A stretch of 64,000 nt of DNA, from positions 3,968,001 to 4,032,000 of the forward strand of contig NZ_CP018725.1 of assembly GCF_001908725.1 (NCBI RefSeq), given 5' to 3'. The notes below the pieces were generated by a model. It saw only the letters and a list, made by a program, of their open reading frames with translations, searched no databases and was not told the DNA's origin. Every line of letters starts with the position of its first letter. Position 1 is the stretch's first letter. Positions 16,710 to 26,422 of this stretch are shown here, piece after piece. A program made the position numbers and the translations under genes. This DNA is from Xanthomonas vesicatoria ATCC 35937. Lineage in GTDB: Bacteria; Pseudomonadota; Gammaproteobacteria; Xanthomonadales; Xanthomonadaceae.

Positions 16710-17678
16710 TTAGCTGCGTGCCGCCAGACGGGCGCATAACGCAGTGGCCGCCATCAGGCTGGACGGATCGGCGATGCCGCGTCCGGCCAATTCCAGCGCG
16801 GTGCCGTGATCCACCGCCACGCGCGGGTAGGGCAGGCCCAGGGTGATGTTCACCGCTTGCTCGAAACCGCTGTATTTGAGTACCGGCAGGCCCTGGTCGT
16901 GGTACATCGCCACCACCGCGTCGAAGCCACGCAGCTTCTGCGGCAGGAATGCGGTATCCGCCGGCAACGGGCCGATCAATTGCATGCCTTCGCCACGCAG
17001 CTGCGTCAGCAGCGGGATGATGATGTCCAGTTCTTCGCGGCCCAGGTGGCCGTCCTCGCCTGCATGCGGGTTGAGGCCGAGCACGGCGATACGCGGATGT
17101 TCCAAGCCGAAGTCGCGATGCATCGCGGCATGGGTGATGCGCAGGCAGCGCTCAACCGCGTCGGCAGTGATCGCATCGGCCACCGCGCGCAGCGGCAGGT
17201 GCGTGGTCACTAGCGCCACACGCACGATGCTGTTGGCCAGCATCATCACCACCGGGCATTGGGCCTGCTCGGCCAGCAATTCGGTGGTGCCGGTGTAGGC
17301 GATACCGCCAGCATTGACGACCGCCTTGTGCACCGGGCCGGTCACGATGCCTTGCAGGTGGCCGGCAAGGCAGTCGCCTGCAGCGGTCCGCAGGCCGGCA
17401 ATGACGGCCGCTGCATTGGCCGGGTCGGCAGTGCCGAAGCGGGTCGGGACGGTTTGGCGAATCGGAAACAGCGGCAAATCGCCAGGCATGCGTGCCGGCT
17501 GGTCTGGGTCGAGCAAGCGCACAGACAAAGACAGCGCCTTTGCGGCGCTGTTCAGGGTATCGGGGTCGGCGTAAGCAACCAGCCGCGCATCGGAGCGCGG
17601 CTGCTGGACGAGCCGGATGCACAGCTCCGGCCCGATTCCGGCCGGCTCGCCTGGCACCAGCGCGAGCGACGGCACCAT
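16710..17678 (-). CDS. pdxA: 4-hydroxythreonine-4-phosphate dehydrogenase
   Basis: A 322-residue enzyme of the DXP-dependent vitamin B6 pathway, oxidising 4-phosphohydroxy-threonine with NAD. Diagnostic stretches: VPGEPAGIGPEL, IVTGPVHKA, TTHLPLRAV with a metal-binding His, GLNPHAGEDG and MYHDQGLPVLKY, which supplies another metal ligand. Start at ATG 17678, eight bases after the surA stop; the GTG immediately before it is an alternative. The longer open frame inside surA encodes a Pro/Arg-rich stretch unlike the family and was not used. Confidence 0.95.
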   Translation of the reverse strand: MVPSLALVPGEPAGIGPELCIRLVQQPRSDARLVAYADPDTLNSAAKALSLSVRLLDPDQPARMPGDLPLFPIRQTVPTRFGTADPANAAAVIAGLRTAAGDCLAGHLQGIVTGPVHKAVVNAGGIAYTGTTELLAEQAQCPVVMMLANSIVRVALVTTHLPLRAVADAITADAVERCLRITHAAMHRDFGLEHPRIAVLGLNPHAGEDGHLGREELDIIIPLLTQLRGEGMQLIGPLPADTAFLPQKLRGFDAVVAMYHDQGLPVLKYSGFEQAVNITLGLPYPRVAVDHGTALELAGRGIADPSSLMAATALCARLAARS

Positions 17679-17685
17679 CACCGAC

Positions 17686-19077
17686 TCAGCGCGCCGGCTG
17701 TGCCGGCGGCGGGGTCGGGGTGGCCGGTCCTGCGCTCTTGGTGGGCTCGGCGGTGGCATTGCCGTCGGCACGATCGCCGGTGCGGTAGCTCACATACGCC
17801 TCGCCACGCAGTTCCTGCAGGTAGCGGTTGTATTCCTCTTCCAGCTTGCGACGGCCGATCGTTTCACGGATCTGCGCACGCTGGTTTTCGGCACTGATGT
17901 CGGTCTGACGGCTGCCGACGCGCTGCACGATATGCCAACCGGCCTGGGTACGGAACGGTTCGGATACCGCGCCATCGGCCAGGCCCTCGACCTGCTTGCC
18001 GAAGTCCGGGCCGAACGCATCGGCCGGGAACCAGCCCAGGTCGCCACCCTGGCCGCGGCTGTTGGTGTCCTCGGAGGACTCCTTGGCCGTGGCCTGGAAC
18101 TCGGCGCCACCCGCAATGCGTGCCCGCAGCGTGTCGATCTTGGCCTTGGCCTGCGCGTCGGTCTGGTTGTCGCCGATGCGGACCAGAATGTGGCGCGCGT
18201 TGTATTCGGTGACCATCTTCTTTTCGCCGCCGGCATTGGCGTCGCGCATCTCCACCAGCTTGAGCAGCTGGAAGCCGCTCGGGCCACGCAGCGGGCCAGC
18301 CACCTGGCCAGGCTGCATGTCGCGGATCAGCTGGGCAAACGCATTGGGGATTTCGTCCAGGCTGCGCCAGCCCAGGTCGCCGCCTTCCAGCGCATTCGGG
18401 CTATCCGAATAACGCACCGCTGCAGCGGAGAAGTCCAGTTCGCCCTTGTCGATCAAGGCCTTGACGCCATCGACCTTCTTTTGACCGGTGGCGATCTGGT
18501 CGGCAGTCGCACCTTCCGGCAGGCCCACCAGGATGTGTGCCAAGTGATACTGGCTGCCGGTCGTGGCCTGCTGGGCCAGCGCGGTATCCACTTCGCCTTC
18601 GCTGACGCTGATCCGGCTCTGCGCAAAGCTTTGACGCAGGCGCTGCACGATGATTTCGTCGCGCACCGAGGAGCGGAAATCGCCGTACGCCATGCCGTCG
18701 GCCGCCAGCTTCTGGCGCAGGCCATCCACCGTGGTGCCGTTCTGCTGGGCAATGCTGGCAATGGCGCGGTTGAGCTCCTCGTCGCTGACGCGGATACCGC
18801 TGCCATCCGCACGGCCGACCTGTAACTTGACCAGAACCAAGCGCTCAAGCACCTGCCGCTGCAGGACATCGTCCGGCGGCAGCTGGTTTTCCCGGCCGGC
18901 GTACTGCGACTTGACGTTGCGTACGGCACGGTCGAGCTCGCTCTGCAGCACCACGTCTTCGTCGACGATGGCGGCAATGCGGTCCAGTGGCTGGGATTGC
19001 TGCGCCGATGCCAGCGGCGAGACCGTGCTGGTGATCACCAGCAACGAGGCAAGAAGAACAGAGAAAGGCTTGGTCAT
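17686..19077 (-). CDS. surA: Periplasmic chaperone / peptidyl-prolyl isomerase SurA
   Basis: A 463-residue outer-membrane-protein chaperone. Signal peptide 1-25 (core SVLLASLLVITSTVSP, cleavage after ASA), SurA N-domain (LDRIAAIVDEDVVLQSEL) to about 155, and two parvulin domains (the first around HLAHILVGLPEG, the second around ARHILVRIGDN). The C-terminus has a Pro/Ala/Thr-rich tail of about 35 residues. The start overlaps the lptD stop (ATGA), coupling the chaperone to its best-known large client, LptD. Confidence 0.96.
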   Translation of the reverse strand: MTKPFSVLLASLLVITSTVSPLASAQQSQPLDRIAAIVDEDVVLQSELDRAVRNVKSQYAGRENQLPPDDVLQRQVLERLVLVKLQVGRADGSGIRVSDEELNRAIASIAQQNGTTVDGLRQKLAADGMAYGDFRSSVRDEIIVQRLRQSFAQSRISVSEGEVDTALAQQATTGSQYHLAHILVGLPEGATADQIATGQKKVDGVKALIDKGELDFSAAAVRYSDSPNALEGGDLGWRSLDEIPNAFAQLIRDMQPGQVAGPLRGPSGFQLLKLVEMRDANAGGEKKMVTEYNARHILVRIGDNQTDAQAKAKIDTLRARIAGGAEFQATAKESSEDTNSRGQGGDLGWFPADAFGPDFGKQVEGLADGAVSEPFRTQAGWHIVQRVGSRQTDISAENQRAQIRETIGRRKLEEEYNRYLQELRGEAYVSYRTGDRADGNATAEPTKSAGPATPTPPPAQPAR

Positions 19078-21515
19078 GGAATCAGGTTCGGATCGTAATC
19101 GTCCGGATTGGTCGTGGTGTTGCTGGGCGGGACCAGGTACAGGTCGTCGCGGTAATAGCCGAGAATAGCACGGCGCAAAGTGCGGTCCGTGTTCTGACCA
19201 AACGAACTCAAGCCCTTGAGTACGAACTCGAACTGGATGGAGTTGTCCATCTCGCCATCGCGGTTGCGCACGAACCGGCGCACCAGCGCGCGCACTGCCA
19301 GGCAGCAGCTGTCCCACTGCACGCCACCGATGATTTCCAGCGGCTTGCGGTCCAACAACGAGTAGTAATAACGACCGACCGCACTCCAGGTGGGGTTGAT
19401 CGGATACAGGAACGAGAAATCGGCCTGCTTGAGCTGGTCACTATTGTCGATGAGGTTGCGGCGGTAACGGTATGCCAGATTGACGATGCCGTCGTTGTTG
19501 AGCAGATACCGCGTACGCAGGCTGGCAAGATCTTCCTTGCGCGAGTTCGGATTCCACTGATACGTGGCGCCCATCGACCAGCGGTCATTGATCATGTAGT
19601 TGGCATCGGCCACCCAGGCGGACTTGCCTTGCTCGACAGTCTGTTCGCTACCGGCAGCAGAGTTGTTGCTGTTGTTGATGGTGACCAGCGAGTCGTTGAA
19701 GTACAGAATCTGGCCGGCGCTCAATGACAGCTTCTCGCGGCCATCCTCCTGGCGCAGCCAGCGCGACGTTACGGCCAGGGTCAGCTGATTGGCATCGTTC
19801 TGGCGGTCGGCGCCGGTGTAGCGGGTGTCGCGGAACAGCTGTCCGTAGCTGAATGTGAACGGACGGGTATCGAAGACCGGCAAGTCGTCCTGGTCGCGAT
19901 ATGGCACGTACAAGTAGTACATGCGCGGCTCCAACGTATTGAGATAGTTGGTGCCAAACAGCGAGGTCTCGCGATCGAAGTAAAGCCCTGCGTCCAGCGA
20001 GGCGATCGGCAGACTGCGCGTGGGCGTGCGGTTGCCGGTCAACGGGGGGGTATTCGCGACGGTCGAATCCAGCTGGTAGGCGGTGTAACGCCACGCGACC
20101 GTTGGCGTCACGAACCAAGCCGCGCCTGACAGTGGCATCGAGATGTAAGGCTTGACGTCCAGGCGCGAGCCGCTGCCGTATTCCTTGTTGCGGATGTTGG
20201 TGCGGACGTACTCGTCGCTATCGTCGCGGTTGTTTGTTTCGCCTGGAGCGCTAGGGCTCGGAGGCTGGACAAAGTAGGAGTCGTCATGGGTGAAACGCAC
20301 GGCTTCGGCGTAGACGCCGGCTTCGAAGATGCCGAATGGCTTCTCCCAGGTGAAATACACACGCGGCTGCCGGTTGTAGGGCAGCGCCTGCTCGTCCAGC
20401 GTGTAGTCGGTCAGCTGCCAACGGTCAGCCATCAGGCCGGCGGTCCAGGTCTCGCCGGTGCCGTAGATGCCGACAGTGCTCTGCAGGCTGGACGCCGAGC
20501 CCATACCGTTCAGGCGGCTGGTGAAATCTTCCACATAGCGGGTGTCGCTGACCCAGGAGATGCTGCTGCGCGCCTGCCAGTGGGAATTGAGGTTGTGGTA
20601 ACCGCTGTAGAAGACATTGCCACGGTCCTTCTCGCGCAACTTGTCGTTGGGCAGATAGTTGCCGGTGATCTCGCCGCGACCGCCTTCGTACAGATACCGA
20701 AACTCGGTGCCGAACATGAAACCGCGCTTGCTCATGTAGCGCGGCAGCAGGGTCGCGTCGTAGTTCGGCGCCAGGTTTAGGTAGATCGGCTGCAGGTAGT
20801 CGAAGCCGTTGCGGCCGGACAGGCCGAACTGCGGAAACAGCAGGCCGGTCTGGCGGCGGTCGTCGATCGGGAACTTGAACCAAGGGAAGTACAGCACCGG
20901 CACCTTGCCGATCTGCAGCACGGCATTGCGTGCGGTGCCGAAGCCTTCTTCGTTGTCGACGTCGATCTCCGGCGCACGCACGCGCCAGATCGGCTGTGAG
21001 GGATCGCAGGTGGTGTAGGTTGAACGGTGCATCTGCCCAACCTGGCCCTGCAGATCCACCGATTCGGCCGCACCATTGCCGCGCCGGTCCACCAACTGGT
21101 ACTGGATGTTGGTGACCTTGTGGGCGTCGGTGTCCTGATTGCCTTCGGCGCGGTCGGCGACCATGCGGAAGGAGGTGTCCTGGTAGCGGACATTGCCTTC
21201 GGCGATGTAATTGCCGGTCTCGGTGTCCATGCGCAGGTTGTCGGCACCCAGGAACTGGTCGCCGCGCTTGAGCGCCACGTTTCCCTGGTACTGCGGGGTG
21301 GTGCTGGTGCCGGACAGCTGGTCTCCCTCGATGTCGGTCGGCAGCTGCTGGCGCATTTCGGCCGCCTTGGCGTCGGCGGCGGGTGCGCCGTCGAAGCCTG
21401 GCAGGGGATCCACGGCCGGGCACAAACCCCAGTTCAACGGCTTGTCGGCAGCCATTGCCGGGAGGCAGATGGCGATGCTCAAGGGCAGGGGCAGCAGGCG
21501 GAGAGCTCGGCGCAC
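19074..21515 (-). CDS. lptD: LPS-assembly outer-membrane protein LptD
   Basis: An 813-residue outer-membrane barrel that inserts lipopolysaccharide into the outer leaflet with LptE. A signal peptide ends near AMA (about residue 22). An OstA/LptA-like N-domain covers about 50-200 and the LptD barrel the rest. Four cysteines are placed as in E. coli LptD (Cys32, Cys170 and the pair at about 737-738 in WDSCC), implying the same inter-domain disulfides. The 5' end is uncertain. GTG at 21515 gives a good basic-plus-hydrophobic signal (RRALRLLPLPLS). In-frame TTGs at 21530 and 21572 exist, and none has a clear ribosome site. It heads the operon leading to apaH. Confidence 0.94.
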   Translation of the reverse strand: MRRALRLLPLPLSIAICLPAMAADKPLNWGLCPAVDPLPGFDGAPAADAKAAEMRQQLPTDIEGDQLSGTSTTPQYQGNVALKRGDQFLGADNLRMDTETGNYIAEGNVRYQDTSFRMVADRAEGNQDTDAHKVTNIQYQLVDRRGNGAAESVDLQGQVGQMHRSTYTTCDPSQPIWRVRAPEIDVDNEEGFGTARNAVLQIGKVPVLYFPWFKFPIDDRRQTGLLFPQFGLSGRNGFDYLQPIYLNLAPNYDATLLPRYMSKRGFMFGTEFRYLYEGGRGEITGNYLPNDKLREKDRGNVFYSGYHNLNSHWQARSSISWVSDTRYVEDFTSRLNGMGSASSLQSTVGIYGTGETWTAGLMADRWQLTDYTLDEQALPYNRQPRVYFTWEKPFGIFEAGVYAEAVRFTHDDSYFVQPPSPSAPGETNNRDDSDEYVRTNIRNKEYGSGSRLDVKPYISMPLSGAAWFVTPTVAWRYTAYQLDSTVANTPPLTGNRTPTRSLPIASLDAGLYFDRETSLFGTNYLNTLEPRMYYLYVPYRDQDDLPVFDTRPFTFSYGQLFRDTRYTGADRQNDANQLTLAVTSRWLRQEDGREKLSLSAGQILYFNDSLVTINNSNNSAAGSEQTVEQGKSAWVADANYMINDRWSMGATYQWNPNSRKEDLASLRTRYLLNNDGIVNLAYRYRRNLIDNSDQLKQADFSFLYPINPTWSAVGRYYYSLLDRKPLEIIGGVQWDSCCLAVRALVRRFVRNRDGEMDNSIQFEFVLKGLSSFGQNTDRTLRRAILGYYRDDLYLVPPSNTTTNPDDYDPNLIP

Positions 21516-21640
21516 GCGTGGTTCAACCAATAAAATGGCGACTAGCTTGCCGCATACCCCGCATAGGGGCAATGAAGAGTGCCGGTGCGGAGAGGGCGAG
21601 GTTCATCGCAAAAGGGGCGCGACCGGCGCGCGATAAAGGG

Positions 21641-22548
21641 TCAGCGCAGGGCGGCCACGTGGGCGACACTGCTCTCGCGCAAGGCCTGCAGGTCGTAGCC
21701 GCCCTCCAGCATGGACACCACCCGGCCCCGCGCATGCCGCTCAGCGAGGGCGCGCAATGCGCCGGTCAGCCAGGCGAAATCGTCGCCGTCCAGCATCAAA
21801 TCGGCCAGCGGATCGCGCAGATGTGCGTCGAAGCCGGCCGAAATCAGGATTAGCTGCGGGCGGAAGGCGTCGATCAGCGGCAGCATCTCGTCTTCCCACA
21901 CATTGCGGAAGCGCAAGCCATCGCTGCCTGGCGGTAGCAGCAGATTGTGGATGTTGCCGACCCCGCGCTCGTGCACGCTGCCCGAGTGCGGGTACAGCCC
22001 GGACTGATGCGTGCTCAGATACTGCACAGCCGGGTCGCGCTCGAAGATCGCCTGGGTGCCGTTGCCGTGGTGCACGTCGAAATCGACGATGGTGATGCGC
22101 TCCAGGCCGTGCCGGTCGCGTGCATGGGCGGCGGCCACGGCGATGTTATTGAACAGGCAGAACCCCATCGACACCTGCGCGGTAGCGTGGTGGCCGGGGG
22201 GCGGACGGCGCAAAAGGCGGTGCGGGTCAGGTCCTGCATCACCGCGTCCACGGCGGCGATGCCGGCGCCCGCGGCGCGCAGGGCCGCAGCACGCGATGCC
22301 GGCACCATGCGGGTGTCCACATCGAGTTGGCGATAGCCTTCGAAGGCGGTTTCCAGCACCGCGTCCACCTGTTCGCGCTCGTGCACGCGGCACAGGTCGC
22401 CCAGCTTGGCCAGCGGCGCCTCGCGCCAGTCCAGGTCCGGAAAGGCTGTGCGCAGGGCCTCGACCACTGCTTCGAGGCGGGCCGGGCTTTCGGGGTGCTC
22501 AGGGCCGGCGTCGTGACCGAGGCAGGCGGGGTGGGTAAAGACCAGCAT
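21641..22548 (-). pseudogene. Histone-deacetylase-family amidohydrolase gene, frameshifted
   Basis: Together the two frames encode a class II histone-deacetylase-like protein (acetoin utilisation / acetylpolyamine amidohydrolase group, about 302 residues). The N-terminal 117 or so residues (from ATG 22548; HPACLGHDAGPEHPESP, LCRVHE) are in one frame. The rest (MGFCLFNNIAVAA, DFDVHHGNGTQ, SAGFDAHLRDPLAD, LEGGYD) is in another. The switch falls in a run of six G at 22196-22201, inside the codons of the RPPGHHA active-site motif. One more base there would restore a single frame of normal length. It is either a genuine inactivating deletion or a homopolymer sequencing error. It lies 38 bases after the cobalamin adenosyltransferase gene. 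Confidence 0.85.
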
Positions 22549-22586
22549 GAGGTGACGTTAGCCTTTTTGCCGTGCCGCGCACATGG

Positions 22587-23144
22587 TCAACCGCGCCGCC
22601 GGTCGTGCCGCCACAGCACTTCCTGCTGACCATCGACACGGGCAAGTACACGCGCCAGCACGAACAGCAGGTCGGACAGACGGTTGAGATAGCCGATCGC
22701 CTCGCTGCGCACCGCTTCCTGGCGCGACAGCGCCACGGTCTCGCGCTCGGCCCTGCGCACGATGGTACGGGCCAGGTGGCAGCGCGCGGCAGCCTCGCCG
22801 CCGGCCGGCAGGATGAATTCCTGCAATGGAGGCAAGCTCTCGTTGAAGTGGTCCAGGTGGCGTTCCAGGGCCTGGATATCGGCCGCCTGAATCGCGGCAT
22901 GGCCGGGGATGCAGAGCTCGCCGCCCAGGTCGAACAGCTGGTGCTGCACGGTGGTCAGCAGCTCGGAGACCGCGGGGGGCACGCCGGGCGCAGCCAACAG
23001 CACGCCTAGCACCGAATTGGCCTCATCCACGGTGCCATAGGCATTGACGCGCAAGGCGTCCTTGCCGGTCCGGCTGCCATCGCCCAACCCGGTGCTGCCG
23101 TCGTCGCCGGTGCGCGTATAGATACGTGAAAGCCGGTTGCCCAT
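22587..23144 (-). CDS. ATP:cob(I)alamin adenosyltransferase, PduO type
   Basis: A 185-residue enzyme that transfers the adenosyl group of ATP to cob(I)alamin to make coenzyme B12. The N-terminal ATP-binding segment YTRTGDDGSTGLGDG, the VDEANSVLG helix, ELCIPG and the C-terminal RRAERETVAL with RLSDLLFVLAR are characteristic of the PduO/MMAB fold, a helical-bundle trimer. No corrin biosynthesis genes are in the window, so it may serve salvaged cobalamin. Its start is three bases after the stop of the upstream membrane-protein gene, and the broken deacetylase gene follows. Confidence 0.92.
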   Translation of the reverse strand: MGNRLSRIYTRTGDDGSTGLGDGSRTGKDALRVNAYGTVDEANSVLGVLLAAPGVPPAVSELLTTVQHQLFDLGGELCIPGHAAIQAADIQALERHLDHFNESLPPLQEFILPAGGEAAARCHLARTIVRRAERETVALSRQEAVRSEAIGYLNRLSDLLFVLARVLARVDGQQEVLWRHDRRRG

Positions 23145-23147
23145 GAC

Positions 23148-23726
23148 TCAGCCGACCTGGCGCTGGCGGTGCGGGGCGGCCAGCCGCTCGGCAACCACCT
23201 GGATCACGGCAGCAACCGCGACGTACAGCGCAGCGCTGCGCAGGTACGGCCATAGCCAGTCGCTGTAGTTCTTGAACCAGCCGGCGAATGTGGGGTCACT
23301 CACGCTGGCGCTGATCCAGTAAAAACTGCCCTGGGCAATCAGCTGACACAGCGCCACTGCGATGAGCAGCGCAGGTGCCAGCGCGACCAGCGCAGACCAC
23401 TGCGCCCCGTGATAATGCCGGCGCAGCCACACCCCACCGGCCCACAGCGCGAAGTACGCCGGGATCAGGCACCAGTACGCCGGCGACACGCAGTAATGCT
23501 GCCAGAAGCTCATGCCCTGCCGGGTGATCACCAGCCAGTCCACCGCGACTGCCAGGCCCATCAGCAGCGGGAACGCAACTTTGCTGCGCTCCGCCAGATG
23601 AAACCCGCCGATGAAGAATACTGCCCAGGACGCGTCCGGGAGCGGCGCGAAGTGATTGATCCGCGTCGCCGCCATCAGGATGGCGAGCAGGCTCAGAATC
23701 AGGGTGTCGTGCGAGCGGGAAGTCAT
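23148..23726 (-). CDS. Integral membrane protein of unknown function
   Basis: A 192-residue protein with about five hydrophobic segments (roughly 8-20, 35-60, 78-100, 112-130, 160-182). I do not recognise the family with confidence. The segment TRINHFAPLPDASWAVFFIGGF resembles small uncharacterised membrane proteins such as those grouped under DUF6580. It ends three bases before the cobalamin adenosyltransferase start, so the two are very likely one transcript, hinting at a role near cobalamin uptake or use. Start at ATG 23726 leads straight into the first helix; an upstream in-frame ATG at 23801 would add 25 Arg/Pro-rich residues. Confidence 0.7.
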   Translation of the reverse strand: MTSRSHDTLILSLLAILMAATRINHFAPLPDASWAVFFIGGFHLAERSKVAFPLLMGLAVAVDWLVITRQGMSFWQHYCVSPAYWCLIPAYFALWAGGVWLRRHYHGAQWSALVALAPALLIAVALCQLIAQGSFYWISASVSDPTFAGWFKNYSDWLWPYLRSAALYVAVAAVIQVVAERLAAPHRQRQVG

Positions 23727-23910
23727 GCGCGGAAGTCGCCGGATTGCAGGTCCGGGAGTGTAGCGTGGAACCCCGCGCACTCGCGCCACCACCAGCTGCA
23801 CTGCGCCCGGCGACGGGCAGGTCGTCAGGGCGCAGCGGACCGGGCAGGCGCGTCAACGTGTCTCATCCGGCGCGCGCAATGCGTTGCGGGCGAGGGCTTA
23901 TCATGTGCCG

Positions 23911-25119
23911 ATGACAGACTCACATGACGTTCTGATCGTTGGCGGCGGCCTGGTCGGCTCCAGCCTGGCGATTGCGCTGGACCGCCTCGGCCTGGATGTC
24001 GGCTTGGTGGAAGCCACTCCGGCCGGCACCCCGCCGGCTGTGTTTGACCAACGCAATCTGAGTTTCGCCGCCGCCACCGTCAACGCGTTGGGCGTGCTGG
24101 GCGTAATGGCCAAGTTGCGCAGCCCGCCCGGGCCGATCCGGCGCATCCATGTCAGCCGCGCCGGCGATTTCGGGCGCGTGCAGCTGGACGCCGCCGACTA
24201 CGGGCGCGACAGCTTTGGGCAAGTGGTGGTGGCCCGCGACTTCGGCGATGCCCTGCAGGCACGCCTGGATGAACTGACGCGGCTGCGCCGGTATCGTCCG
24301 GCGCGCTGCATCGGCGTGGAGCCGGTGCAGGATGGCGTGCGTACGGTACGGCTGGCGAGCGACGACGGCGAGCAGCGCGTCCGCGCCAAGCTGGTGGTCG
24401 GTGCCGATGGCACGCACAGCGCGGTGCGCGAACTGCTGCATATCGCGACCGACACGCACGACTTCCTGCAGACCTTGTTCGTCGCCCGCGTGCGCGCTTC
24501 GAGGCCGCCGGATGGCACCGCATGGGAGCGCTTCGGCGAACATGGGCCGACCGCGCTGCTGCCGCGGGGCGATCGTCACTACGGCGCGATCCACTGCGTG
24601 GCGCGCGCCGAGGCCGAGGTGGTCGCCGCGCTGGACGAGGCAGGCTGGCTGGCCCGGCTGCAGCGTGCGGCCGGCTGGCGCGCCGGTCGCTTTGTCGCCA
24701 GCGGCGAACGCAGCGCATACCCGCTGGTGCAGGTGCTGGCCAACGACCTGGTCGCCGAGCGCGTGGTGTTGCTCGGCAACGCCGCGCAGACCCTGCACCC
24801 CATCGGCGCGCAGGGCTTCAATCTGGGATTGCGCGATGCGCTGACGCTCGCTGAACTGATCGAGCACGATCGCAGCGATGCCGGGGCCGGCGCGTTGCTG
24901 GCCGAGTATGTGGCGCGTCGACGCGTGGACCGCGAGCAGACGATCGGCTTCTCCAGCGGGCTGGCGCGGCTGACCGGCAATCCGGCACCGCTGCTGCGGC
25001 CGCTACGCAGCCTGGGATTGCTCGCGACCTCGCAGGCCGCGCCGCTGCAATCGATGCTGGTCGGCGGGGCAATGGGTTTCCGTGGCGATGTGCCGCAGTT
25101 GTGCCGGGGGATCGCATGA
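23911..25119 (+). CDS. ubiH: Ubiquinone-pathway FAD monooxygenase, UbiH type
   Basis: A 402-residue flavin hydroxylase of the UbiH/UbiF/COQ6 family, which adds hydroxyl groups to the ring of ubiquinone precursors. Motifs: the N-terminal dinucleotide-binding VLIVGGGLVGSSLAIAL, the family's VVGADGTHSAVRE (DG motif) and the second FAD motif LLGNAAQTLHPIGAQGFNLGLRD. In that last motif Asn replaces the usual Asp of GDAAH, as in many UbiH proteins. Start at ATG 23911. The stop overlaps the start of a second hydroxylase (ATGA), so the two are made together. Confidence 0.9.
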   Translation: MTDSHDVLIVGGGLVGSSLAIALDRLGLDVGLVEATPAGTPPAVFDQRNLSFAAATVNALGVLGVMAKLRSPPGPIRRIHVSRAGDFGRVQLDAADYGRDSFGQVVVARDFGDALQARLDELTRLRRYRPARCIGVEPVQDGVRTVRLASDDGEQRVRAKLVVGADGTHSAVRELLHIATDTHDFLQTLFVARVRASRPPDGTAWERFGEHGPTALLPRGDRHYGAIHCVARAEAEVVAALDEAGWLARLQRAAGWRAGRFVASGERSAYPLVQVLANDLVAERVVLLGNAAQTLHPIGAQGFNLGLRDALTLAELIEHDRSDAGAGALLAEYVARRRVDREQTIGFSSGLARLTGNPAPLLRPLRSLGLLATSQAAPLQSMLVGGAMGFRGDVPQLCRGIA

Positions 25120-26300
25120 GCCGGCGCGGCACGCGCGATGCGGTGATCGTCGGCGGCGGCGCGGTTGGCGCCGCCTGCGCGCTGGCATTGGCCGACGCAG
25201 GTTTGAGCGTTGCGCTGGTGGAAGGGCGCGAGCCCGCGCGCTGGCATGCCGATCAGCCCGATCTGCGTGTGTATGCCTTTGCCGCCGACAACGCCAAGCT
25301 GCTCGAGAGTCTCGGCGTGTGGGCCAGCGTGCGCGCCGCGCGCGTGCAGCCGTACCGGCGTATGCGGGTCTGGGACGCCGGCGGTGGTGGCGAGCTGCGT
25401 TTCGACGCCGATACGTTGGGCCGCGAACAACTCGGCTGGATCGTCGAACATGCGCTGCTGGTCGATCGCCTGTGGGCGGCCGTGCACAGTGCCGGGATCC
25501 AGGTGCATTGCCCGGCGCGTGTGGTCGAGCTTGAGCAGGACGCCAGCAGCGTGCGCCTGCGCCTGGACGATGGCAGCCGCCTGGAAGCGGCCATCGCCAT
25601 CGCGGCCGATGGCGCCTCGTCCACCTTGCGCGAGTTGACCGGCCTGCCGGTGTCGCGGCACGCCTACGCACAACGCGGCGTGGTTGCGTTCGTGGAGACC
25701 GAACAGCCGCACCAAGCCACTGCCTGGCAGCGCTTTCTGACCACCGGGCCGCTGGCGTTCCTGCCGTTTGCCGATGGCCGTAGTTCGATTGTCTGGACGT
25801 TGCCCGATAACGAGGCCGAACGTGTGCTGGAACTGGACGATGCGGCGTTCTCGCGCGAACTCACCCAAGCCTTTGCCGCGCGGCTGGGTGAAGTGCGTGT
25901 GGCCTCCGCACGCACGGCATTTCCGCTGCAACGGCAATTGGTGGAGCAGTACGTCAGTGGCCGCGTGCTGACCCTGGGCGACGCGGCGCATGTGGTGCAT
26001 CCGCTGGCGGGGCAGGGCGTCAACCTGGGCCTGCGCGATGTCGCCGCGTTGCGCGCGGAAGTGCGCGGTGCGCTCGCCAAACGTGCGGACTGGGCCGCGC
26101 CGCATCGCCTGCAGCGCTGGGCACGCACCCGCCGCAGCGAAAATACCGTGGCCGCCTACGGTTTCGATGCGATCAACAACGTGTTTTCCAACGACGAGAT
26201 GCATCTGACCCTGCTGCGTGGATCGGTGCTCGGCCTGGCCGGCAGGCTGCCGCCGCTGGTCGATGTGTTGTGGCAACGCGCCTCCGGCGGCGGCGCGTAA
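25116..26300 (+). CDS. Ubiquinone-pathway FAD monooxygenase, UbiI/UbiF/VisC type
   Basis: A 394-residue paralogue of the preceding gene. It has the FAD-binding VIVGGGAVGAACALALADAG, the RVYAFAADNAKLLESLG segment, the ADGASSTLRE motif and LGDAAHVVHPLAGQGVNLGLRD with the canonical Asp. Which ring carbon it hydroxylates (C5 for UbiI, C6 for UbiF) cannot be decided from motifs. The ATGA overlap with ubiH indicates translational coupling and a shared pathway. Confidence 0.88.
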   Translation: MSRRGTRDAVIVGGGAVGAACALALADAGLSVALVEGREPARWHADQPDLRVYAFAADNAKLLESLGVWASVRAARVQPYRRMRVWDAGGGGELRFDADTLGREQLGWIVEHALLVDRLWAAVHSAGIQVHCPARVVELEQDASSVRLRLDDGSRLEAAIAIAADGASSTLRELTGLPVSRHAYAQRGVVAFVETEQPHQATAWQRFLTTGPLAFLPFADGRSSIVWTLPDNEAERVLELDDAAFSRELTQAFAARLGEVRVASARTAFPLQRQLVEQYVSGRVLTLGDAAHVVHPLAGQGVNLGLRDVAALRAEVRGALAKRADWAAPHRLQRWARTRRSENTVAAYGFDAINNVFSNDEMHLTLLRGSVLGLAGRLPPLVDVLWQRASGGGA

Positions 26301-26422
26301 GTCGCCTGGCGTCTGTCGGCCCGCCCCAGGGTAGCCGGCAGCGTCGATTTATGTCTCCACGCTTATAGCGTAGGCCGCATCTTCCATACGACGCACGCGG
26401 CCAGCGTGGCTACAGTCGCGCC

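Noticed and set aside
24579..26276. Long leftward open frame antisense to the two ubiquinone hydroxylases
   Set aside because: It overlaps two genes with clear FAD motifs and shows only low-complexity Arg/Ala/His content.
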